NCBI GenBank assembly: GCA_002346535.1
Contig: DDZZ01000060.1
Coordinates: forward strand, 76,204 to 85,836
Length of the DNA: 9,633 bases
DNA from: Opitutales bacterium UBA2995
GTDB lineage: Bacteria; Verrucomicrobiota; Verrucomicrobiia; Opitutales; UBA2995
Direction: 5' to 3'
A model generated the notes under the pieces. The model made no database searches. It saw only the letters and a list, made by a program, of their open reading frames with translations, and had not been told where the DNA came from. A program made the translations under genes and the position numbers. Positions 1 to 5,494 of this stretch are shown one piece after another (the first letter of the stretch is position 1; every line of letters begins with the position of its first letter).

Positions 1-23
1 TGAAAAGAAATTATTTATCAGAA

Positions 24-374
24 TCAGAAAAAGCGGATCGGTTTGGATTCTTCCTGTTCCTGACGCATTTTTTCGTGCTCTTCATCCGAGCAACCCCGAT
101 CCGTCGGAACATCGGTAGCTTCCTCGCTTACTTTGACGAGGTCATTGGAAAGCAAATAGGATTCCACTTCTTCTCCGCTGACGTCGGCCAGCATGATACC
201 ATCAATTTCGACACAGGGTGAGAGCGGTTGTCCGGATTTGCGCACCATTTCGGCGTAGTTTTCCGGGTAATTAATGATGTCGATGTCCTCGTAATTGAGG
301 CCATGTTTGTCCATGATCGCACGGACACCCATACTCCATCCGCATTGCGGTTTTAAATAGGCTTTTATCTTCAT
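24..374 (-). CDS. Glutaredoxin-like protein with CGWS active site
   Basis: Small thioredoxin-fold protein of 116 residues, probably a cytoplasmic thiol redox or glutathione-linked protein. Residues 1-75 fit a glutaredoxin: beta strand MKIKAYLK, active site Cys11-Gly-Trp-Ser14, then helix, a second beta-alpha unit, and the cis-proline loop LSPC (Pro53) followed by VEIDG. The active site is monothiol in form, close to the CGFS class of iron-sulfur glutaredoxins but with Trp for Phe, and the usual TVP before the cis-proline is replaced by LSP. A Cys (54) directly follows the cis-proline. Residues 76-116 are a charged tail with Cys95 that ordinary glutaredoxins lack; it ends KPIRFF. The ATG at 372-374 is fixed by an AAGGAG nine bases upstream. 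It lies downstream of the membrane/coiled-coil operon on the same strand, 107 bp away, but has its own promoter-like sequence. Fold assignment is fairly sure; the substrate is unknown. Confidence 0.85.
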   Translation of the reverse strand: MKIKAYLKPQCGWSMGVRAIMDKHGLNYEDIDIINYPENYAEMVRKSGQPLSPCVEIDGIMLADVSGEEVESYLLSNDLVKVSEEATDVPTDRGCSDEEHEKMRQEQEESKPIRFF

Positions 375-383
375 TTTCGTTTT

Positions 384-389
384 CTCCTT
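384..389 (-). promoter_or_regulatory. Shine-Dalgarno site of the glutaredoxin gene
   Basis: AAGGAG on the minus strand, nine bases before the ATG at 372-374. It is by far the strongest ribosome binding site in the window; the other genes have weak or no recognisable ones. It decides the start codon. Confidence 0.75.
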
Positions 390-396
390 AGAAAAT

Positions 397-402
397 ATTA
401 TA
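397..402 (-). promoter_or_regulatory. Probable -10 box (TATAAT) of the glutaredoxin gene
   Basis: A perfect TATAAT on the minus strand lies 22 bases before the start codon. Transcription would begin near 390, giving a leader of about 16 bases that just includes the AAGGAG site. I see no good -35 hexamer at the right distance (TAATCA at 420-425 is poor), so the site is tentative. If real, the gene is transcribed separately from the upstream operon. Confidence 0.45.
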
Positions 403-481
403 AGGTTTTATTTGATAAATGATTAATAACCCCCCCTATTTCAACACAAGAACCAAATCTAATTGCAGAAATCTAGAAATC

Positions 482-1957
482 CTAACGAGCGTCGGATGGT
501 AAACGCCTGACTCGATTGACCATAAGGGTGTAGGCGTCCTGAAACTGCTTCAAGGTGTCACTTCTTCCCAGAGTAACGGTCCGCGCTGAAACAAAATTGT
601 CGATAAGGGCAGCGTACTCCTTGTTCACCATGACTCCCAGGAATTCGCCGGATTTGCTGAACATGACGCTGGACTCACGCGGAGCAAAATCTCCCATTAG
701 GCGATTCATAAACCGGCTGTCGATCCGGAAGTAGTCGGGAGTTCTTGGATCGATGTTAAATCGGGTGTCGCCATAACCATTATTTCGTAAATCAACCAGG
801 ACTGCCTGCGGAAACTTGAGCGGATCGGCGGCAATGTAAAACGGCTCCGACTCGATAAAATTCACCCAGGAATTGTCCAAAGGCACTGCCAAAATACGGG
901 TATCAATAGAAAGGAATTCGAAGGTGGTGAGCGGATAGGTCCGCCGTCCCAAACGTATATTTCCACGCAAATTGATGGACTGATTACGAAGATCGTTTTC
1001 GGAAATATCGAGGTCGTCCCAGTTAAAAACTGCCCTGAGCGCTTGGCCATCGGAAACAACCACGGGACGAACTATAACCCTCGCTTCATTTCCGCCTCGA
1101 CGGTTCAATTTCTGGAATCGTACTTCTAATGTAACTCCGCTTCCTACAACATCAGAGAATATCTGATTGGCGTTTCTGGGTTGGGCGCTACGTACTTCCT
1201 CGGCAATCTGAGTCAATCGTTCCGTCTGGGCGTTTACACCCTCAGTGAGTTGAGTGGCCAACTGTGAGGCATGCTCCTGGAGTCGTTGGTTGTCGTCGCG
1301 CATAATGGAGATTTCCGTTTTTACATGCTCCAGGTTTTCCCTGACCAATCGGCTTTCGGCTTCAGCTAATTGTAGTTGAGTATCCAAGGTTTGCGCCTGT
1401 TGCTCGGCAGCCTTTCTAGCCTCAGCCAATTCAGCTTCACGCATTTCCGCTTCGGAAATTGCCTTGTGTTGATCCCTTAATTCTTTCTGGAGGGTAGTCA
1501 TCTCGCGCAACTTTTTTTCCGATTCAAGCCGCTGCTCCTCAATAAGCGCATTCTGCTTTTCCACTTCTTCCTGGGTCCTTTTGAGAACTGCGATCCGCTC
1601 CTTTAGGGTTGCCTCCAATTGCTCCTTGGCCTTTGCCAAGGCCTCCCTTTCTTCCTGTGTGAGCTGCAATTCCTCTTCGCGGTTTTCCAGACTATCTTGA
1701 GTGTCCTGTAAGTTATCCTGCGTTTGCTGCAAAGAATCCTGAGTTTCTTTTAAAGAGGCGGCCATATTCTCGTTGGAAGCCTCCTCCATTTCCAGCGAAA
1801 GCTTCAGAACCTCGATGATATCTTCCTGCGCTTGCATGGGGTCTTTAGGCAATACCTCCATCTCCGATTGCTCATCATCCGGCGCTTCAAAGCGAGCCAA
1901 CGCCAGCAGGCTAAGCAGCAGGAAATCGCAAATTATGAGCAGCAAAGTTTTGTTCAT
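482..1957 (-). CDS. Membrane-anchored coiled-coil protein with Asp in its TM helix and a possible degenerate trypsin-like domain
   Basis: Protein of 491 residues, not matched to a named family. It begins with a three-residue N terminus and one hydrophobic helix (about 4-22) holding an aspartate, Asp11, in IICDFLLL. There is no signal-peptidase site, so it is probably an inner-membrane anchor with the rest outside the cytoplasm. Residues about 45-258 are a long charged coiled coil rich in Glu, Gln, Lys and Leu; near its start (71-105) are five consecutive heptads of the type xTQDSLQ. Residues about 260-470 form a globular, probably beta-rich domain. Its segment ESSVMFSKSGEFLGVMVN (428-445) resembles the strand pair after the catalytic serine of trypsin/HtrA proteases, but I see no catalytic His or GNSGG, so activity is unlikely. 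The ATG at 1955-1957 lies 3 bp after the stop of the upstream membrane gene, so the two are co-transcribed. An Asp in the only helix beside a TolQ-like partner recalls ExbD/TolR/MotB/ZorB; this is inference, and no OmpA-like peptidoglycan domain is seen. Confidence 0.88.
   Translation of the reverse strand: MNKTLLLIICDFLLLSLLALARFEAPDDEQSEMEVLPKDPMQAQEDIIEVLKLSLEMEEASNENMAASLKETQDSLQQTQDNLQDTQDSLENREEELQLTQEEREALAKAKEQLEATLKERIAVLKRTQEEVEKQNALIEEQRLESEKKLREMTTLQKELRDQHKAISEAEMREAELAEARKAAEQQAQTLDTQLQLAEAESRLVRENLEHVKTEISIMRDDNQRLQEHASQLATQLTEGVNAQTERLTQIAEEVRSAQPRNANQIFSDVVGSGVTLEVRFQKLNRRGGNEARVIVRPVVVSDGQALRAVFNWDDLDISENDLRNQSINLRGNIRLGRRTYPLTTFEFLSIDTRILAVPLDNSWVNFIESEPFYIAADPLKFPQAVLVDLRNNGYGDTRFNIDPRTPDYFRIDSRFMNRLMGDFAPRESSVMFSKSGEFLGVMVNKEYAALIDNFVSARTVTLGRSDTLKQFQDAYTLMVNRVRRLPSDAR
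1643..1747 (-). repeat. Tandem heptad repeats in the coiled coil (five units)
   Basis: Codes residues 71-105 of the coiled-coil protein: ETQDSLQ, QTQDNLQ, DTQDSLE, NREEELQ, LTQEERE. The first three units are nearly identical at the protein level, and the DNA is similar but not identical (21-bp period). It could expand or contract by slippage and would lengthen the coiled coil by whole heptads. Confidence 0.7.
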
Positions 1958-1960
1958 GGT

Positions 1961-3616
1961 CTAATGATGCAAATTCAGCAACAGGTTTTTCCGAAAAGGT
2001 CGCACATGGAACACTTTTAGAATAGCCACAAAAATGATACCAAATAAGGTGGACGAATAGGCAGCCATCAAACTGGCCTGAACTACTCCAATCGCCAAAA
2101 AAATCAAAGAAAATACTGTTCCCGCAAGCCCCAGATAAAGCCCACTGTCGAACAACTGGTCTTCATTTTCCAGGAGTTCCAGTTTCAAAGGGGTTGGCTT
2201 ATCCATTTTGCGAATCTCAGTAAGCTTTATGAGTCCGGCCATGTATACCGCCAATTGCATGAGAAAAAAGATCGAAATGGTAATTATAGTGATCTGATCC
2301 ATGATTTCTTTACGTTCAGTTGGAGTGAAGAGTGATTCAACGGTATCTTGAAATGCCCACTCAAGTCGAACTTCTGTTTGAGGAATTCGACTTTGGCGGA
2401 AAACGCCGGGTTCCATTATCAGGATAATTAAAAAGGAAAGAATCAAGGTTAGAGTAATCGTTCTGAGACCAGAAACGATCAAAGGTGGCTTGCACGACTG
2501 CGAAAAAGTGCGAAATAACAAAGGAAATGCCCGCAACCCGAATCTGGTCAGGCAAAAAGCAGCCAAAGATATGAATAGGCCTTTAAAAAACAAAAAGGCA
2601 GTAGGGATTTGCGCAGCTGAAACCATGATTACCGGATTATTCAGAAGCCAGGGAATATACCCTGCCATTTCCACACGGAGGGATGGATCCTGAACTTTTT
2701 CCATTTGTTCCAGCAGATACTCCAAAGCGCCCTGACCTTCGGCCAAGGCCTGACCCAGGTCATCGAGGGCTTCTTCAGGATACGTATCCAAATAACGAAT
2801 AACCGGCCCTGAAGCCTGTCTCAGCAAGATTGCCGAGTATATCCAACTGAATTTTTTGTCGTAGTTTCGCGCATAGGCGGCTACCTGCTCCAATGCATAG
2901 CTATCCTCCAAAAACGGAAGCATTTCAACGAGCTGGTTCCAATTCATCCGCTTCCCAAGCGAAAATAATGCAAAGTAAATCCGTTCCAAATCTGCAACCG
3001 CCGAAGGATCGTCAATGTTGTCTGAAAGGGTTCGAATAGTTGCGGCAATTTCAGGTGAATAATGGCTGCCCTGCATTATCAATGCGCCCAGCATGATAGT
3101 TGCCTCGAGCGGCTGGCCTGCCGAAGAATAAACAGGCATGAATTGCCTGGTTCCGGCCATCTCCCTGGTTCCAATGATGGCCTTCACCGAAGTGCTGCGC
3201 GAATTTTCCAGAAAGGAGGATAGCGTGGTCCGTGTTCGCGAAGGGATCAGGTTTGGAATCAATTCACTCCGAGTAGCAGCTCCCAACTGCGGATCAATTC
3301 TTTGAATTTGATCGAAGTAAGGATCCGGCCCACCGGATATCCCATATTCCGGAAACAATTCAACGGCTTTTTCTATGCTCTGCCGGACCGGTTTCGTATC
3401 GGAAACTTGCAAAGATTCGGCTGCGTCTAGCAAAATGGATGCGGCCCCCAAGCGATCGAGTTGAACCAGGTTCCGCGCAGAATCGACCAGGCTGGGTGTC
3501 CCTTCACCAACCGCCTCAAGTAGCTGGCTGTTGACCAATTTCCAATAAACCGGAATAGACCAGCCCAGGAATCCAAGAAGTATGGATGAGAAAAAAAATA
3601 AAAATGGGCGAAACAT
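1961..3616 (-). CDS. Polytopic membrane protein with a TolQ/ExbB/MotA-like C-terminal helix pair
   Basis: Protein of 551 residues from the ATG at 3614-3616; a TTG at 3623-3625 would add three residues. Neither start has a clear ribosome binding site, and ATG is preferred as the commoner codon. Hydrophobic helices are at about 4-25, 332-356, 382-402, 441-464, 492-513 and 515-537. Residues 26-330 are a hydrophilic, mostly helical domain, probably outside the cytoplasm. The last two helices fit the TolQ/ExbB/MotA pattern: GLAGTVFSLI (496-505) resembles the family's GLLGTVWGI, followed after a short loop by AYSSTLFGIIFVAI, resembling the ALxTTxxGLxxAIP helix, with small and hydroxyl residues where the channel would be. 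The cytoplasmic loop that should precede them is only about 27 residues, much shorter than in TolQ, so this would be a divergent member. The downstream partner begins 3 bp after this stop. The role is unknown; a proton- or sodium-driven complex with that partner is inferred. Confidence 0.87.
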   Translation of the reverse strand: MFRPFLFFFSSILLGFLGWSIPVYWKLVNSQLLEAVGEGTPSLVDSARNLVQLDRLGAASILLDAAESLQVSDTKPVRQSIEKAVELFPEYGISGGPDPYFDQIQRIDPQLGAATRSELIPNLIPSRTRTTLSSFLENSRSTSVKAIIGTREMAGTRQFMPVYSSAGQPLEATIMLGALIMQGSHYSPEIAATIRTLSDNIDDPSAVADLERIYFALFSLGKRMNWNQLVEMLPFLEDSYALEQVAAYARNYDKKFSWIYSAILLRQASGPVIRYLDTYPEEALDDLGQALAEGQGALEYLLEQMEKVQDPSLRVEMAGYIPWLLNNPVIMVSAAQIPTAFLFFKGLFISLAAFCLTRFGLRAFPLLFRTFSQSCKPPLIVSGLRTITLTLILSFLIILIMEPGVFRQSRIPQTEVRLEWAFQDTVESLFTPTERKEIMDQITIITISIFFLMQLAVYMAGLIKLTEIRKMDKPTPLKLELLENEDQLFDSGLYLGLAGTVFSLIFLAIGVVQASLMAAYSSTLFGIIFVAILKVFHVRPFRKNLLLNLHH

Positions 3617-3742
3617 GCGCGGCAAAAGAAATTCTTAACAGTGTGAACAATGAAGTAAGTAATCTCAACGAACGAATTGATCCGAGAAACTTGACTACAA
3701 CCTTGCTTGACCCGGAAGCAGCTTGCTTAACTCTCGAACCAT
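3617..3742. other. Divergent intergenic region between the membrane operon and def
   Basis: The 126 bases between two divergent start codons must hold both promoters. I can see only weak candidates on the plus strand (TTGACT at 3691-3696 and TTGACC at 3707-3712, neither with a convincing -10 box) and nothing clear on the minus strand. No inverted repeat or riboswitch-like fold was recognised. Confidence 0.35.
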
Positions 3743-4348
3743 ATGTCCCTCCGAGTTTGCCTTTATAACGAACCTATCCTTCGCAAAAAAGGTGCTCAGA
3801 TATCTGATTTCAATTCTGATCTGGAAGCGCTCAGCAAAGATATGGTGGAAACCATGTACGAGTACGATGGGATAGGATTGGCCGCACAACAAGTAGGCCG
3901 TGATCTGATGCTTTGCGTGGTCGATGTTCCGCAAACCCTGGAAAGTGCCTTTCAGATCATCCTCGATGGAAAGTCTACTCCGCCTGAATTGGTGATGCCC
4001 ATGGCACTCGTTAATCCAGCAATCGAACTTTTGACCAGCGTTGAAACGACCTACGAGGAAGGCTGTCTCTCTTTCCCTGGTATCAACGGAAACGTTCGAA
4101 GACCGGACCAGGTTCGAGTAAACTTCCAAGACGAACAAGGGAGTCCTCACACTCTCGAATGCAACGGTCTACTAAGTCGTTGCATCCAGCACGAAGTGGA
4201 TCACATCAATGGAATTCTGTTCATCGACCGGATGGATCGGGACAGCTTGAAAACGGTCGCCTCGCAGATTCTTAAACTCAAAAAACAAACCCAAAAGTCC
4301 ATTCTTCAAGAGCGCAGAAATTATAGAAGTGGATCCAATCAACGCTAA
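3743..4348 (+). CDS. def: Peptide deformylase
   Basis: Cytoplasmic Fe/Zn hydrolase that removes the formyl group from the N-terminal methionine of new proteins. All three signature motifs are intact: GIGLAAQQ (43-50), EGCLS (106-110, metal ligand Cys108) and HEVDH (150-154, two metal-ligand His plus catalytic Glu151), followed by GILFIDR. At 201 residues it is within the family range, with a modest insertion around 64-85. The start is the ATG at 3743, directly preceding the conserved N-terminal strand; no Shine-Dalgarno is seen. The gene stands alone, without fmt next to it, and is divergent from the membrane operon. The last 15 or so residues (from about residue 186) lie on DNA that in another frame still reads as an ATPase remnant, so this tail may have been acquired at a deletion junction. 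Assignment is very sure. Confidence 0.97.
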   Translation: MSLRVCLYNEPILRKKGAQISDFNSDLEALSKDMVETMYEYDGIGLAAQQVGRDLMLCVVDVPQTLESAFQIILDGKSTPPELVMPMALVNPAIELLTSVETTYEEGCLSFPGINGNVRRPDQVRVNFQDEQGSPHTLECNGLLSRCIQHEVDHINGILFIDRMDRDSLKTVASQILKLKKQTQKSILQERRNYRSGSNQR

Positions 4349-4816
4349 TGATTTCCATAAATTTACCCAAAAGAAATTCGTAATTGGACAAAACGTGATG
4401 GCTCGGAAAGCCGCCCAGGCTATCATGGAAACATCAGAGGGTATAACGGAAGATGCGTTCCAATTGTGTTCTTCGATCTGGAATATCACCGAAGCGGGAG
4501 ATGAAATCGAGGAAAAAACTACAGCGTAAGCACTCCATAGAATTCTAGCCCAGGGAGATAGGACCAATCGTCAATTTTTCACCCTCCTAAAATCAACCCA
4601 ACAAAAAGTCCTTTTCGGCCTGGCAAAGTCGGGAGGCCAATCCCCCGCCTCAAAAGAATTCCTCAAAATTTCCAACATTGCTCAGCCATCTTCAGTTTCG
4701 ACTGCCCTCAATCGATTAGTGGATTTGGATCTGATATACCGCCACGGAAATGAGTCCCGGTTCTTTCCCCACTTTTCCGATACTGGTTGTTGGGGAAAAG
4801 TAACTTTCAAAGCTGA
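4290..4816 (+). pseudogene. Decayed C-terminal part of an AAA ATPase with winged-helix domain
   Basis: Reading one frame from about 4290, the DNA gives KSPFFKSAEIIEVDPI, then a helical lid region with FQLCSSIWNIT, an in-frame TAA at 4527-4529, and then in the same frame LHRILAQGDRTNRQFF, a winged-helix segment LKSTQQKVLFGLAKSGG / SVSTALNRLVDLDLIYRHG, and SRFF. The order fits the C-terminal half of the archaeal-type ATPases of the PF01637/COG1672 kind (sensor region, QLLCxxLW helix, wHTH). After SRFF the original frame turns into unrelated sequence, while shifting by one base at about 4767-4770 yields PLFRYWLLGKS and TGA at 4814-4816, which fits the family ending 'DPLFRxWL'. There are thus three lesions: loss of the whole P-loop domain, one nonsense codon and one frameshift. 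The 66-codon open frame from GTG 4329 is only part of it. The remnant overlaps the end of def in another frame and abuts the stop of the carbonic anhydrase gene. Family recognised from memory, without a search. Confidence 0.78.
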
Positions 4817-4819
4817 GAC

Positions 4820-5356
4820 CTAAAATTGCACCCCGCCGAATTTCTTCCGGTGAGCTGCAGCTACTAAAATATATTTCTCAGCCCATTCTCGGAGACCGGC
4901 CTGACGGTCTTCACCTAAAGGTGTAATTTTTGCCGGAATACCCTTCACCATCGATCCAGGCGGAACAACTGTGCCCGAGAGAACAACCGCTCCGGCAGCT
5001 ACAATAGACTTGCGCCCAATTATCGATCCGTCCAGGATCGTGGAACACATGCCGATCAAACATTCACTCTCAACCGTACAAGCATGAACTAATGCCTGAT
5101 GACCTATCGTCACGTAATCTCCAATTATAGCCGCGAAATCGTCCGCCAGATGGATAATGGCACCGTCCTGTATGTTGGTTCCTTCTCCAACGACAATGCA
5201 ACCGATATCCCCTCGAACGACGCACTGATAGAAAACACTGGACTTCGGACCAATCGTAACATCTCCCATAACATCGGCAGAAGGAGCCACCCAGGCGGTA
5301 GGATCGACAATAGGAGTTTTATTAAGATGGTTTTGAAGTCTTTCTTCAGTGGTCAT
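4820..5356 (-). CDS. Gamma-class carbonic anhydrase-like hexapeptide-repeat protein
   Basis: Protein of 178 residues forming a left-handed parallel beta-helix trimer (YrdA/PaaY/Cam family), probably a zinc or iron enzyme for CO2/bicarbonate or a related hydrolysis. Hexapeptide turns run from about 15 to 145. The residues that matter in the archaeal enzyme Cam are present: RGD (48-50), QDG (63-65) and the three metal histidines His69, His86 and His91. The acidic loop carrying the proton-shuttle glutamate of Cam is not evident, as in many bacterial homologues, so carbonic anhydrase activity is uncertain. A C-terminal helix (150-172) packs on the helix in this family. The ATG at 5354-5356 follows AAGGG with unusually short spacing. 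It is convergent with the ATPase remnant and divergent from metH. Length and motifs are typical. Confidence 0.92.
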   Translation of the reverse strand: MTTEERLQNHLNKTPIVDPTAWVAPSADVMGDVTIGPKSSVFYQCVVRGDIGCIVVGEGTNIQDGAIIHLADDFAAIIGDYVTIGHQALVHACTVESECLIGMCSTILDGSIIGRKSIVAAGAVVLSGTVVPPGSMVKGIPAKITPLGEDRQAGLREWAEKYILVAAAHRKKFGGVQF

Positions 5357-5440
5357 TACCCTTAAAGTTCAGTGAATTTTAAATAGGCGCAAGCCGTACT
5401 CAGATCTAAAATAAAGATAAATTCTTAAAAAAAAGCATAC

Positions 5441-5468
5441 TTTACATATCAAAATATCCTGATATGTT
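5441..5468 (+). promoter_or_regulatory. Candidate metH promoter
   Basis: TTTACA (5441-5446) and TATGTT (5463-5468) are spaced by 16 bases and resemble -35 and -10 hexamers at about four of six positions each. The -10 lies inside the ATATC/GATAT operator. Transcription would start near 5475, leaving a leader of about 20 bases with a weak AGG ribosome site at 5488-5490; that is too short for a cobalamin or SAM riboswitch, and none was recognised in the 138-bp gap. Confidence 0.4.
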
Positions 5469-5475
5469 GATATGT
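5444..5475. promoter_or_regulatory. Probable operator upstream of metH: four ATATC/GATAT boxes
   Basis: A 32-bp inverted repeat whose two strands agree at 28 of 32 positions. It consists of ATATC at 5446-5450 and 5454-5458 and GATAT at 5461-5465 and 5469-5473, with 3-, 2- and 3-base gaps, so the boxes are symmetric about 5459/5460. The outer arms are ACATATCA (5444-5451) and TGATATGT (5468-5475), and TGATATGT also occurs at 5460-5467. The site ends 19 bases before the metH start and overlaps the best promoter candidate, so it would act as a repressor site. Its form suits a dimeric ArsR-family regulator; such regulators (SahR and relatives) control methionine-cycle genes in other bacteria. Assignment to that family is inference, and no regulator gene is in the window. 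Confidence 0.62.
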
Positions 5476-5494
5476 CATTGGAAATTTAGGTGTC

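Larger units (their letters stand above)
375..481. other. Gap between the coiled-coil gene and the glutaredoxin gene
   Basis: These 107 bases are AT-rich. They hold the glutaredoxin promoter-like TATAAT and ribosome site and a run of seven C residues near 430-436. I see no hairpin with a T-run that would end the upstream operon, so read-through into the glutaredoxin gene cannot be excluded. Confidence 0.4.

Noticed and set aside
482..3616. The operon as a Zorya-type defence system (ZorA/ZorB)
   Set aside because: The motor-like resemblance is there, but the B protein has no OmpA-like domain and no ZorC, ZorD or ZorE effector gene is adjacent.
3586..3768. Plus-strand open frame across the divergent intergenic region
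   Set aside because: It covers the start regions of two real genes on opposite strands, and its translation shows no recognisable features or coding bias.
4329..4529. A 66-codon open frame starting with GTG after def, apparently a small hypothetical gene
   Set aside because: It has no ribosome site, overlaps def, and its frame continues with related sequence both before the GTG and beyond the stop. It is a piece of the ATPase remnant.
5357..5494. A cobalamin or SAM riboswitch upstream of metH
   Set aside because: The gap is short and AT-rich, no conserved B12-box or SAM-type stem was recognised, and the candidate transcription start leaves only about 20 bases of leader.
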